64,000 nt of DNA from JAKPCT01 sp029553165. Lineage in GTDB: Bacteria; Bacillota; UBA4882; UBA8346. Made by a program: the position numbers and the translations under genes. The stretch is taken from NCBI GenBank assembly GCA_035359995.1, contig DAORZT010000007.1, positions 6,869-70,868 of the forward strand, given 5' to 3'. Shown here piece by piece: positions 7,818 through 16,707 of this stretch. Below the pieces are notes generated by a model that saw only the letters and a program-made list of their open reading frames with translations, did not search any database and was not told the DNA's origin. How positions within the stretch are numbered: the first letter of the stretch is position 1; each line of letters begins with the position of its first letter.

Positions 7818-9137
7818 CTAATTATTATTCACATACTCAACCGCCGCTTTTAAAATCCGATCATTCCCTCGCACTATTTCACCAAAGTTAAATGGAATCT
7901 CGATATCCGGTTTTAACCCTCGCTTCTCACAGATTTCACCTTTCGCAGTATAATATCTTTCATTCGACAATCCAATTTGCCAGCCATTAGGTAGTCTTCT
8001 TTCCAATACATCCGAATGAGCGCCACAGGTAGCTTCACCGATCACAGTTACATTAGGAAGTTCCTTCATCATCATTACAAAAATCTCCCCGGCGCTTACC
8101 GTATTACGGCTGGTTAAGAGCACTACCTTCCCTTCGAACTGTTGGGGACCTTGTGGTTCAATATAGTGGCGCTGCAGCGGAGTATAATCATTACCATTTC
8201 GCGCCTGTTTGCTATAGGCCAATCTTTTTTGATCTATAAAACGACTTGCTACTGCTTTCGCAACCGGATCCAATCCACCCACATTATAACGCAGATCGAT
8301 AATGATCGCTCTCTTATCACTGAAGGCATTGAGCACCTTATCAAAAGCTTCATCCTGGGCTTCTACGGTTGACTGATCAGAATAACCGAACATCCCCAGC
8401 ATCGCAACCAAACCGATATCATCACTGAAATGTTGGTAAGCTAACATTCCGGTCCTGCCCACCTTGATCATATCACTCTGCGAACGGATCAAAGCATGCC
8501 CCTGCATTAAAACAGCTTCATCAATACCAAAACGGATCTCTTCATCAAGCCCATTAATAGTAACATGCGGATCTGCTAATGGCCTTATCATCTCGGCAAA
8601 GATCGCTAACAACTCTTCTTGGGAAGTATTATTATTAACCCGGGGACGGAATAACTGGTATTGGGATTTCCAATTAACTCCCCGTAATCGAAAGAAGGCG
8701 TAATGTTCATTAAAGGTATGCCAAAACACCTCAAAGTTAGTAATTGGATCCAAAGCATCCTTCATTCCGCCATTCTGACAGGTTTGGGGTAATTCTTTAA
8801 TCCGTCTGGCGCGATAGTAAACACCAAGATCGTCATTTTGAACTACCAATTTGCCATTACTTATGCCAACATTTAATTGTAAATCGTCAATCCGGATTGT
8901 ATTGTTTGAGTAGGTACCTTCATATTTCTTAATCCCACTGATTGCGGTTGTTTCATAAACACTAACTTTACCTGCAGCCAGCTCAACGACCAATCCATAA
9001 CCCTCAGACTGCCAAACTCCTTCAATTGAGCCACCAAATACCTGGTTTTTCTTTGGCTTTGAATTTCCACATCCTACTGATGCTAAAATTACCATCAGCA
9101 TCGTCATCAACAACAATAGTCGGTTTTTTCTTTTCAT
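7818..9137 (-). CDS. S41-family (tricorn/CTP-like) protease, exported lipoprotein
   Basis: 439 residues. A signal segment ends in LASVGC, a plausible though non-canonical lipobox. Residues ~30-110 form a beta-rich domain. The C-terminal S41 core has AIIIDLRYNVGG and the nucleophile motif NTVSAGEIFVMMM, with GEATCGAHSD after it. It is predicted to act outside the cytoplasmic membrane on peptides; the substrate is unknown. ATG 9137 is preferred because AAAGGA lies 9 nt upstream; the ATG at 9155 has no SD. The SD sits inside a 12-bp inverted repeat, suggesting translational control. Confidence 0.85.
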   Translation of the reverse strand: MKRKNRLLLLMTMLMVILASVGCGNSKPKKNQVFGGSIEGVWQSEGYGLVVELAAGKVSVYETTAISGIKKYEGTYSNNTIRIDDLQLNVGISNGKLVVQNDDLGVYYRARRIKELPQTCQNGGMKDALDPITNFEVFWHTFNEHYAFFRLRGVNWKSQYQLFRPRVNNNTSQEELLAIFAEMIRPLADPHVTINGLDEEIRFGIDEAVLMQGHALIRSQSDMIKVGRTGMLAYQHFSDDIGLVAMLGMFGYSDQSTVEAQDEAFDKVLNAFSDKRAIIIDLRYNVGGLDPVAKAVASRFIDQKRLAYSKQARNGNDYTPLQRHYIEPQGPQQFEGKVVLLTSRNTVSAGEIFVMMMKELPNVTVIGEATCGAHSDVLERRLPNGWQIGLSNERYYTAKGEICEKRGLKPDIEIPFNFGEIVRGNDRILKAAVEYVNNN

Positions 9138-9148
9138 AACTATGATTC

Positions 9149-9252
9149 CTTTCATATGTTTTTAGTGTAATTACATTGTAAGAAGTTCAGATACGACTAA
9201 CAACATATGAAAGCTTAATTATTGCCAAAGAATTCTTAAGTAAATCTGAACT
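9149..9252 (-). promoter_or_regulatory. Interleaved inverted repeats forming a pseudoknot-like leader over the S41 gene RBS
   Basis: Repeat 1 is CTTTCATATGTT (9149-9160) with its exact complement AACATATGAAAG (9202-9213), 12 bp. Repeat 2 is AGTTCAGAT (9184-9192) with ATCTGAACT (9244-9252), 9 bp. The arms alternate (2-1-2-1) along the minus-strand RNA, which is H-type pseudoknot topology. The 3' arm of repeat 1 contains AAAG of the AAAGGA Shine-Dalgarno of the S41 gene. There is no T-run, so this is not a simple terminator. Confidence 0.6.
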
Positions 9253-9281
9253 AAATTTAACAATTAGAAATAATCAATTAA

Positions 9282-9914
9282 TCAAGCTATCTTTATTTTC
9301 CCCTGCTCCATAAAGATAATCTGTCGAGCCAGCTTCTGGGCCTCCTGCCAATCATGGGTAACCACAACGATCGGGATTCGCCAAATCTGTTGCACGGCAA
9401 TCAGTTCATCTTGGAGTTGCCTCCGGATGCCACCATCTAAAGCTGACAACGGTTCATCAAGCAATAACATCTTCGGCTCGGCCATCAACGCCCGCGCCAA
9501 AGCGACCCGTTGTTGTTCACCACCTGAAAGTTGTCCCGGAGTACGTTTCAACAAAGGACTCAATTGAAACAATTCCAAAATTTTAGGATAGGTCTTCGCA
9601 ACCAACGAACTCCCTTTTGGAGCACCATATAAAATATTATGTTCAACATCCATATGTTTAAAGAGGGCATAATCTTGAAACATCAATCCAATCCTACGTT
9701 GTTGCGGTTTTAAGTTCACTTTTAATTCCGATGAAAAAAGTACCCGGTTATCGTGAGAGATTTGCCCCCAATCCGGACTAGTCAGACCGGCAATACACCT
9801 CAACAAGGTGGTTTTCCCACAACCAGACGGCCCGAAAAGCACCAAAATACCATTATTAAACTTAAACTCCACTCGCAGCAGAAACTCCGGTAGCTGTTTT
9901 TTTAATTGCGACAT
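9282..9914 (-). CDS. modC: Molybdate ABC transporter ATPase ModC
   Basis: 210 residues. Walker A is GPSGCGKTT, the Q-loop is MFQDYALF, the signature is LSGGEQQRVALARAL, Walker B is MLLLDEPLSALD, and the switch His is in VVVTHD. It powers molybdate (or tungstate) import with ModA and ModB. It lacks the C-terminal MOP/TOBE regulatory domain of classical ~350-residue ModC. It lies 23 nt downstream of modB; the SD is weak. It is the last gene of modABC. ABC type is certain; molybdate specificity comes from the neighbours. Confidence 0.9.
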   Translation of the reverse strand: MSQLKKQLPEFLLRVEFKFNNGILVLFGPSGCGKTTLLRCIAGLTSPDWGQISHDNRVLFSSELKVNLKPQQRRIGLMFQDYALFKHMDVEHNILYGAPKGSSLVAKTYPKILELFQLSPLLKRTPGQLSGGEQQRVALARALMAEPKMLLLDEPLSALDGGIRRQLQDELIAVQQIWRIPIVVVTHDWQEAQKLARQIIFMEQGKIKIA

Positions 9915-9937
9915 CAAGCATTTCTAATCATCCTCAC

Positions 9938-10594
9938 TTAAGTCTGTTGTTTCAGCCAATGGTTGACCCCGTATATTAAACCAAACGTAACCAAACTGAT
10001 TATCAACGCATACAGACCGGCTTTCGCAATCTCGTTACTCTCGGCAGCAAAAAAGATCGCGATGGGAATCGTTTGCGTCTTTCCAGGGATATTCCCGGCA
10101 ATCATCGCTGTTGCTCCAAACTCACCCAAAGCCCGGGCAAAAGCCAGGACCACTCCCGAGATTATACCCGGAAATGCTGCCGGCAAAGTAACCGTCACAA
10201 AGATCTTTATTTCATTAGCATTGAGAGTCCGCGCCACTTCCTCCATTTTCCGGTCAACACTTAGAAAAGCCGCCTTGGCACTTTGATACATCAGTGGAAA
10301 AGCGACCGTTGCTGCCGCCAACACCGCTGCACCTGATGTAAAGATCAGCTGAATCCCGAATTGTTCATAAAGGAAGGTACCGATCAATCCCCTCCGGCCA
10401 ATTAGATAAAGCAGGATAAAACCGGTAACAACCGGTGGCATCACCAATGGTAATGTCAATAAAGATTCGACAATCGACTTGCCAATGAAGTCACGCCGGG
10501 CCATCAAAAAGGCGATTGGTATTCCGACTAACAGAACAATCCCCAGTGAAAGACCGGCAATCTTCAACGAAAGTATAACCGGTATCCAGTCCAC
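9938..10594 (-). CDS. modB: Molybdate ABC transporter permease ModB
   Basis: 218 residues with five to six transmembrane segments. It carries the typical permease loop ARALGEFGATAMIAGNIPGKTQT (around 150-172) that contacts the ATPase. It forms the membrane channel for molybdate. The start is GTG with GGAGG 9 nt upstream. It sits 15 nt downstream of modA and 23 nt before modC. Confidence 0.95.
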   Translation of the reverse strand: MDWIPVILSLKIAGLSLGIVLLVGIPIAFLMARRDFIGKSIVESLLTLPLVMPPVVTGFILLYLIGRRGLIGTFLYEQFGIQLIFTSGAAVLAAATVAFPLMYQSAKAAFLSVDRKMEEVARTLNANEIKIFVTVTLPAAFPGIISGVVLAFARALGEFGATAMIAGNIPGKTQTIPIAIFFAAESNEIAKAGLYALIISLVTFGLIYGVNHWLKQQT

Positions 10595-10609
10595 AGCAAT
10601 CAGCCTCCA

Positions 10610-11392
10610 TCACCAGGCAACCTTAAACCCATACTCTTCAAATACCCGTTTGCTCTCATCAGCCTGTAAAGCCTTTAAGAATCTCTGTGCTTCCTGATAC
10701 TTCTTGGTAGTAGCAATTATCGCCACCGGATAGATGATCGGCTGATGCCAATCAGGCGCGGCAACCGCAACAATTTTTACCTTATCGCTGACAACCGTAT
10801 CCGAAAAATAGACAATCCCCGCATCAACATTACCGGATTCAACATATGTCAAAACTGCACGGACATTAGTCCCATAGATCACTTTTTGAGTAACCCGAGC
10901 CCAAATACCTAATTTACTCAAACACTGGTAGGCGTATTGACCTGCCGGAACCGATTCGGAAGCCCCGAGGGCGATCCGTTGAACAGCATCAGAGACCAAA
11001 TCTTCAAAACTTTTAATCTTATTCTTTGATCCAACAGACACAATCAATACCAATTGATTCTTTAACAAGTTGGTTCTGGTCCCTTGTCTTAAGAGTTTTT
11101 TTGATTCCAAGCGATCCATCTCTTTCTCCGACGCTGAAATAAAAACATCAACCGGAGCACCGTTTTCGATTTGGGCTTGTAATGATCCTGATGAACCAAA
11201 ATTGAAATTTAATTTAATGTTTTGGTGTTTACTCTCATACGTCTTGCCAATTTTGACCAGAGCGTCGGTTAAACTTGCAGCTGCTGAAATATTTAGCTCT
11301 ACTTTTGGAGCAGCGTCAATACTTAAACCAACAAGATTTGACACCATTAAGATCAATGTAACAAGCCATAAATTAATTATTATTCTTCTCAT
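10610..11392 (-). CDS. modA: Molybdate-binding protein ModA
   Basis: 260 residues. A signal peptide (LWLVTLILMVSNLVGLSIDA) leads into LNISAAASLTDALVKIGKTYE, the ModA oxyanion-site start. GSSGSLQAQIENGAPVDVFISAS follows, with the SS and VDVF motifs typical of ModA. It captures molybdate or tungstate outside the membrane. No lipobox Cys is evident; it may be free in a periplasm or held by the uncleaved signal. ATG 11392 has GGAGG 5 nt upstream. Confidence 0.95.
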   Translation of the reverse strand: MRRIIINLWLVTLILMVSNLVGLSIDAAPKVELNISAAASLTDALVKIGKTYESKHQNIKLNFNFGSSGSLQAQIENGAPVDVFISASEKEMDRLESKKLLRQGTRTNLLKNQLVLIVSVGSKNKIKSFEDLVSDAVQRIALGASESVPAGQYAYQCLSKLGIWARVTQKVIYGTNVRAVLTYVESGNVDAGIVYFSDTVVSDKVKIVAVAAPDWHQPIIYPVAIIATTKKYQEAQRFLKALQADESKRVFEEYGFKVAW

Positions 11393-11404
11393 TTTACCCT
11401 CCAA

Positions 11405-11886
11405 ATGTTATGTTTGTGTCATTATTTCGTCAGAACATATTCTCGGTATAAAGCAATGGCATTTTGTTTAAAACATCAAATCCTAAGTGATTAATCGATT
11501 AAACTCATTATACTTAACACCCTGCTGTTTTTCAAGTAACTGACATAAATATAACGTATAGTTAACATCTAGGGTGGATTCCGTTTAAATCTAATTATTA
11601 ATTCATACTGTTTTGGAATCTAAGGGGAGGGATTAAGAAAAGACTTTAAGAATTTAAAGCTGGTTGTCTCGAGGGTTAGTCTTTGTAAGAAGATAGATTA
11701 AACCTGGACCATTAAATCGAATGGATTAACGCTAAAAGACATATAGAAATATGTCACGATTACAATTATCAAGTTTAATTGGGGCGGAGTTAGCGAAACA
11801 AGTAAAAAAACATGAAGATTTACGGCAGGGTCAAAGATGCAGAATCGTTCTCACAACAGCAGCTTAGGTTGTTTTAGTAATAGCGA
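11405..11886. other. Long intergenic region upstream of modA with hairpin and 38-codon ORF
   Basis: The 480-nt gap holds no recognised gene. A perfect 7-bp hairpin GACATAT-AGAA-ATATGTC lies at 11738-11755. Immediately after it is a 38-codon plus-strand ORF (11751-11867), beginning MSRLQLSSLIGAEL and ending RIVLTTAA, with natural-looking composition but no SD. AAAGACT and AGTCTTT form another inverted repeat around 11640-11686. No Moco riboswitch or ModE box was recognised. Confidence 0.4.
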
Positions 11887-12432
11887 TTATGCTTCGCCAT
11901 TAATCATCAGATCAAAAACCACTTTTGTCTGAATATCATACATAACATTAAAGAAATAAGCTCCACCATCATGTATCACCAGATAGTTTTTTATCCAGTT
12001 ATCACGCATCTGATCATCTAATAAAGTTAGGAAATTACAGTAGAGCACCTTTCTCCCGTCAATAATCTTCCCCATATATTGCCGTTTGTAATTTGGGAGG
12101 TTAGCAAGCACAAATTGAAGTTTCTCGGCATCACGTTCACTCGTCTGACTATGTCCGGCATTGTTTATTTGAGCTAAAAATTGGACCAACCCCTCCTCAA
12201 ATTCTGCAACTAATGCTTCCGATGGTATCCAGTCACATACACGCGGGTCGGTCAAAATCACTCCTTCATATTGCAAAGTGGTTATAACTTCATTTGTGTT
12301 ATTCATCCGTTTATCATCCTCAATTAAATTATTTTGATTAGCAGCAGCAACAATCAAATTAACTACTATAAAAATTCCCAGAACCAAATTAATGATCAGA
12401 ATCTTTTTCAAATCCCAAATATTTTTCTGCAT
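11887..12432 (-). CDS. Hypothetical single-pass membrane protein
   Basis: 181 residues. An N-terminal basic stretch and one transmembrane helix (KILIINLVLGIFIVVNLIVAA, cleavable or anchor) precede an extracytoplasmic domain with no family I recognise. ATG 12432 is chosen because GGAG lies about 10 nt upstream; the longer frame to 12507 has no SD and unlikely composition. No operon. Function unknown. Confidence 0.6.
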   Translation of the reverse strand: MQKNIWDLKKILIINLVLGIFIVVNLIVAAANQNNLIEDDKRMNNTNEVITTLQYEGVILTDPRVCDWIPSEALVAEFEEGLVQFLAQINNAGHSQTSERDAEKLQFVLANLPNYKRQYMGKIIDGRKVLYCNFLTLLDDQMRDNWIKNYLVIHDGGAYFFNVMYDIQTKVVFDLMINGEA

Positions 12433-12570
12433 TATTATAATCTCCATAATCGAAATAAACCTGAACAACGATAAGTCCCAAATAAACTCGATGTTTGTTA
12501 TTATCATATATTCAATTAATTCTTGTCGAGCAAAACAAATAAGAACACTATTAAAGCGATGTTTTCCATC

Positions 12571-13401
12571 TCAATAATTCATGATTAAAACTTCGGCAAC
12601 CTTGCCTCTACCGTCCGCTTTGGAATTAATCGCCCGATTGGCGGTGACGGTCACAATCTTATAGTTCCGGTATAATTCATAGATAAATTCCGTTGCCGAA
12701 TTACTCAACAATACGAAACAACCCTTTTGATCTAAAGTCTTAAAATGATCCCGCAACCGTACCTGCTCTTCTCTGCCGAAACCACTTAAATTGTAACCAG
12801 TAAACGAAGCCGTATTCGAAACCGGGTCATACGGCGGATCAAAATAAATAAAGTCCCCTGCTTGCGCTTCCCCCGTCGCTTCCGCAAAATCAGTATTCAA
12901 AATCTTTATATCATTCTGATTGAGATAACTACTTATTGACCTAAGCAAACCTTCATCAACTATTCTCGGGTTTTTATATCTTCCAAAAGGCACATTATAT
13001 TGCCCCTCACTATTGACCCGGAACAATCCATTATAGCAGGTTTTATTTAAATAAATAATCCGTGAAGCACGCTCAACTGCCGACATCCCGTTGAATTGAG
13101 GTTGCCGGTCCAAGTCACGAATTTGATAATAATAATCAACATCATTACAGTGTTTCGCCAAATCAATCAACAATTCATCGAGATTTTCCTTGATAATTCG
13201 ATAACAATTGATCAATTCCGAATTAAGATCATTAATAACCGCCTTTTCAGGACGGATATCAAACAACAATGCACCTGCACCGACAAATGGTTCATAATAA
13301 GTTGCAAACTGTTTCGGAAGATATGCTCTAATGCTTGACAGGAGTTGCCGTTTACCTCCGGCCCATTTTAAAAATGGTTGCAAGCGCAATTCTTGTTCCA
13401 T
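12571..13401 (-). CDS. dam: Dam-type N6-adenine DNA methyltransferase (D12 class)
   Basis: 276 residues. SAM motif I is FLKWAGGKRQLL at the N-terminus, with YYEPFVGAGALLFD after it. The catalytic motif IV is FIYFDPPYDPVS (~190), followed by FTGYNLSGFGREEQVRL and a final VTANRAINSKADGRGKV. This is the DpnM/Dam alpha class, which usually methylates adenine in GATC; the site is inferred. No restriction endonuclease is adjacent, so it is an orphan methylase or a remnant of a restriction system. ATG 13401 has GAGGTGA upstream. Confidence 0.92.
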   Translation of the reverse strand: MEQELRLQPFLKWAGGKRQLLSSIRAYLPKQFATYYEPFVGAGALLFDIRPEKAVINDLNSELINCYRIIKENLDELLIDLAKHCNDVDYYYQIRDLDRQPQFNGMSAVERASRIIYLNKTCYNGLFRVNSEGQYNVPFGRYKNPRIVDEGLLRSISSYLNQNDIKILNTDFAEATGEAQAGDFIYFDPPYDPVSNTASFTGYNLSGFGREEQVRLRDHFKTLDQKGCFVLLSNSATEFIYELYRNYKIVTVTANRAINSKADGRGKVAEVLIMNY

Positions 13402-13520
13402 TAACTCACCTCAAATTACCTACTACAATTGTCTTCATTTTATCATCATCATTTTCTAGTGTCTATACTACAACTAAGGTTAATAAAAATGTTTTGCTTT
13501 GTCCTGTCAATCAAGCATGC

Positions 13521-13526
13521 TATAAT
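13521..13526 (+). promoter_or_regulatory. Extended -10 promoter of the Crp/Fnr gene
   Basis: TGCTATAAT (TATAAT at 13521-13526), with TTGTCC 16 nt upstream, about 43 nt before the ATG at 13569. Confidence 0.55.
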
Positions 13527-13568
13527 TAATCCACTGACCATTCCAGTCTGAAAAGGAATTTAAAGACC

Positions 13569-14149
13569 ATGATCAATAATAAAAACATTTTAAAAACCTA
13601 TTTAATCAAACTTCAACTGCGAGAAGATCTAATCGAACAACTTTTAAACTATTTAAAACAAAGTCTTACCACCGAAAAACATTTTTTGCCCATGCCGGAG
13701 AAACATGTGACAAAATTGGGTTTATTATTGAAGGTTTATTTTATATGTATCTCTATAAAGATGATGGTACAATTTTTACTAAGGACTTTATTCAACCAAA
13801 TAACTTTTTACTTGCAACATTCGATCCCAAACTAGAAAGTGCTATAAACCTCCAAGCAATTACCGACAGTATTGTCGCGGAAGCAAAATACTCCGATATC
13901 CAACAACTCTGTCTCGAAAACCCGGATTTTGAATTATCGTGCAGAAAAGGCATTGAAAACAGAGTAAATGAAATCCATCAACGAATTGAATCATTCGCAA
14001 CAACCGATTCCAAAGAACGCTACCTCCAATTTAAAAAAGAGTACGGCAAGGTTGAAGCTTTAATTCCCCAACATCTAATAGCTTCCTATTTAGGAATAAC
14101 TCCCACGCAATTAAGCCGAATTCGTAAATCTATCAACATATGTAAATGA
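13569..14149 (+). pseudogene. Crp/Fnr-family transcriptional regulator, frameshifted
   Basis: The N-terminal frame from ATG 13569 reads through LKQSLTTEKHF. It then leaves the family sequence at the six-T run 13682-13687. In the next frame the sequence continues FAHAGETCDKIGFIIEGLF (cyclic-nucleotide-binding fold) to the HTH LIPQHLIASYLGITPTQLSRI and a stop at 14149. One additional T would restore a ~193-residue Crp/Fnr protein. Without it, translation stops at 13835. The cause could be a real mutation, a phase-variable tract or a sequencing error. It is monocistronic and divergent from dam. Confidence 0.85.
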
Positions 14150-14207
14150 ACAATTATTCCTTCTCAAGTAAAATAGATCTTAATTGAATAATTTGGGGAG
14201 GAATTAG

Positions 14208-14693
14208 ATGATGAATCAAACCAATAACACGCCAGAATCACTTATCCAACGAATTACTTGGCTAAACCGATATCACACTCAAGATAAAGTGGACCTCTTT
14301 AATGCTTTTAGAGAATCTTTTGGTCCGAAGGTGGCCGAGGTTTTTGAACAGGTTGAAGCAGAAAAAGCACACCGGGAGTGGAGTAATATCGCTATTCAAA
14401 CTGGCAAAAATTCAATTGAAGATCTAATCAGTTTATTATGGGAACCGTTGCGGGCTAAAGGTTTTGAATTCACTTATGAAATAAAGCCAGATGGAGTACA
14501 ATTTAAGTGTACCAAGTGTCCGATCTATGATTTGGCAATCGAAATAAACGCTACAGAATGGTTATATCACCACACATGTTGTTCTGACCCACACATTGTC
14601 GAAGGTTTTAATCCAAAAATCGGATTGCGACGCACCAAAACCTTAATGCAAGGTGCCGACTGTTGCGATCATTTCTATTTTATTAAAGAATAA
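14208..14693 (+). CDS. L-2-amino-thiazoline-4-carboxylate hydrolase-like protein
   Basis: 161 residues. The C-terminal half shows the family pattern: CTKCPIYDLA, then CCSDPHIVEGFNPKIGLRRTKTL and GADCCDHFYFI, with conserved Cys, Asp, Asn-Pro, Arg and Cys/His residues. The N-terminal ~70 residues are helical. Characterised members hydrolyse a cysteine precursor; most relatives are uncharacterised and often lie next to regulators, so the exact reaction is uncertain. A strong SD (GGGGAGGAA) precedes the ATGATG. It lies 58 nt after the frameshifted regulator, which may control it. Confidence 0.75.
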   Translation: MMNQTNNTPESLIQRITWLNRYHTQDKVDLFNAFRESFGPKVAEVFEQVEAEKAHREWSNIAIQTGKNSIEDLISLLWEPLRAKGFEFTYEIKPDGVQFKCTKCPIYDLAIEINATEWLYHHTCCSDPHIVEGFNPKIGLRRTKTLMQGADCCDHFYFIKE

Positions 14694-14709
14694 GTATAAC
14701 AAAGTATGA

Positions 14710-14745
14710 AAATAAAACCGTTGTTTAAACTTCAACGGTTTTATC
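14710..14745. terminator. Bidirectional rho-independent terminator
   Basis: AAAACCGTTG / CAACGGTTTT (14714-14742), a 10-bp stem between convergent genes, with T-rich ends on both strands. Confidence 0.85.
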
Positions 14746-14760
14746 TCCTAACTAATATTT

Positions 14761-15945
14761 TTATCGCGCTTCAGAAAAGGTTAAATTCAACCCCACTTTA
14801 CGATTGTTACGAACTACAACCACTTTTACCTTATCACCGGCTTTATAGCGCATTTTAACAGCATTCAACTGCCTCATCGTCATGATTCGTTGTCCCGCCA
14901 TACTGATTAAAATATCATTTTTCTTGATACCTGCTTTGGCAGCCCCAGTATTCGGTGTAACATCGGCAATATAGATCCCTTCCGGCAAATTATAACGCCT
15001 AGCGATCTCCTTGGGAATCTCCTGACCACTAACGCCAATATAAGGTCTCCCCCTGACATAACCATGTTTCATCAACTCCTCAACAATTGGCCTTGCGTTG
15101 TTGATTGGAATCGCAAATCCTAATCCTTCTACTCCAGAGACGGAGATCTTAATTGTATTTACCCCAACTACCTTACCGTTTTCATCAACCAAAGCACCGC
15201 CACTGTTACCCGGATTAATCGCAGCATCGGTCTGAATCAGTTCCAACTCCCGATCCTGTAGCATTATCGTCCGGTTAAGCGCGCTAATCACTCCACTGGT
15301 AACCGAACCGGCAAACTCCAATCCCAAAGGATTCCCTATCGCCACCGCCAAAGCACCGACTTTAAGCTGATCTGAATCACCTAATTCGGCTACCGGCAGA
15401 TTACGGAGGTTGACTTTGATAACTGCCAGATCATTTAAAGAATCTCCTCCGACAAATGTAGCTGTTGCTTTACGTTTGTCTGGCAAAAATACTTCCAATA
15501 ACACCTTCCCTTTGGGATTATTCCGCGGATCGGCCGCCTGAACAACATGGTAATTGGTCATAATATAGCCTTGTTCTGTTATAATAATTCCCGAACCCTC
15601 AGCACGATTTTTCCCTCCACCCCCAAATAATTGATCAACCGGAGCCTGTACCGTTGTCCGGATGCCAACAATTGACGGCCCTACTTTCTCGGCAATTTGG
15701 ACCACTGACAATTTATCACCGGCCTGAGCCGCATTTAAAAGGCGATCATTTTTAAGGGGATTGAGCCGTTGCTCATCAGGTGTAACCTCTTGTTTTAATT
15801 TACTGATATAGTTGCCGGATAATATTCCACCGACAGTAAGCCCGGTTATTACCACTGTTAATATCATCAAAAACAAGACTTTTCTGGTTCCATATCTCTT
15901 CTTCCAGAACTTCTTCCAGGCTAATCTCCGATTATCTGTCTCCAT
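14761..15945 (-). CDS. htrA: HtrA/DegP-type serine protease, membrane-anchored
   Basis: 394 residues. One N-terminal transmembrane helix (~24-45) is followed by the trypsin-like domain, with catalytic His in YIMTNYHVV, Asp in SLNDLAVIKV and Ser in INPGNSGGALVD. A PDZ domain occupies ~300-390 (IPKEIARRYNLPEGIYIADV ... AGIKKNDILISMAGQ). It degrades misfolded proteins on the outer face of the membrane. ATG 15945 has AAAGGA upstream. It appears monocistronic. Confidence 0.95.
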   Translation of the reverse strand: METDNRRLAWKKFWKKRYGTRKVLFLMILTVVITGLTVGGILSGNYISKLKQEVTPDEQRLNPLKNDRLLNAAQAGDKLSVVQIAEKVGPSIVGIRTTVQAPVDQLFGGGGKNRAEGSGIIITEQGYIMTNYHVVQAADPRNNPKGKVLLEVFLPDKRKATATFVGGDSLNDLAVIKVNLRNLPVAELGDSDQLKVGALAVAIGNPLGLEFAGSVTSGVISALNRTIMLQDRELELIQTDAAINPGNSGGALVDENGKVVGVNTIKISVSGVEGLGFAIPINNARPIVEELMKHGYVRGRPYIGVSGQEIPKEIARRYNLPEGIYIADVTPNTGAAKAGIKKNDILISMAGQRIMTMRQLNAVKMRYKAGDKVKVVVVRNNRKVGLNLTFSEAR

Positions 15946-16173
15946 ATGAATGTTCCTTTCGAAAACTCTTTTAGTCTAACGCATTTAGATTTCCCAATTG
16001 AACATTCATTTATAAACTAATTTTATTTTGCAGTGACTTTTGTTGCTTTCAGAATACTTTTACAGAATTAATTTGAAAACAATAAAAAATTCCGACAACA
16101 TCTTATCGGAAATAGTTTTCGACAGGTTAACAGTTATCATCAGCCCTAATGAAATTCTAAAACCTCCGGAAGA

Positions 16174-16707
16174 TTATAACTTTTCAGCCTTCTGATAAAC
16201 CCTGGCTTGCTCCGCTTCAGGGACCAGCTTACAGATCAACCACGCAATTATAATGATCCCAGGAATATCTACTACTAGCCTGGTTAGAGCAAAACGCCCA
16301 CCTAAGGATGTCCATTCAAAGAGAAACATCGGGATCTTCGTTGTTGACCAAGCCCCCAGAAAGATCAAAATATTGGAGAGACTGACTCCCTTCTTTAAAA
16401 ACACTCCGGCAACCGGGAAGGCGCCATATAGCGGACCGGCCGCAGCCGAACCAAGCAAAACAGCCAGGACAACTCCTTTCAATCCTGAACCTTCACCCAT
16501 ATGCCTGACCATCGTCTCTTTGGGCACCCAGACATCTAACAATCCCAACAAAATAAATACCGGTGGAATCACCAGCAACATCTCCTTCAAACTTGAAGCC
16601 ATAATTCCGAGTGCTTTAATTTCCTTAGGATGATCAACCAACATAACACCAATTAAAATCATGAGCATCACCAGGAAGAAACGAAACCGCTTCAGAAGAT
16701 CTTTCAT
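16174..16707 (-). CDS. Permease, second half (DUF318/ArsP-like)
   Basis: 177 residues with about five transmembrane segments. The motif GPLYGAFPVAGVFLKKG and the segment LGAWSTTKIPMFLFEW match the repeat unit of DUF318/ArsP-type permeases. ATG 16707 overlaps the stop of the preceding gene (ATGA), so the two halves are translationally coupled and probably form a heterodimer. ArsP members export trivalent organoarsenicals; this pair's substrate is unknown. Confidence 0.75.
   Translation of the reverse strand: MKDLLKRFRFFLVMLMILIGVMLVDHPKEIKALGIMASSLKEMLLVIPPVFILLGLLDVWVPKETMVRHMGEGSGLKGVVLAVLLGSAAAGPLYGAFPVAGVFLKKGVSLSNILIFLGAWSTTKIPMFLFEWTSLGGRFALTRLVVDIPGIIIIAWLICKLVPEAEQARVYQKAEKL

Noticed and set aside
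9149..9252. Simple rho-independent terminator after modC
   Set aside because: The repeat arms are interleaved and no T-run follows either arm.
11405..11886. ModE box or Moco riboswitch upstream of modA
   Set aside because: No recognisable ModE palindrome or Moco-core motif; TAACGTATAGTTA is too short to call.
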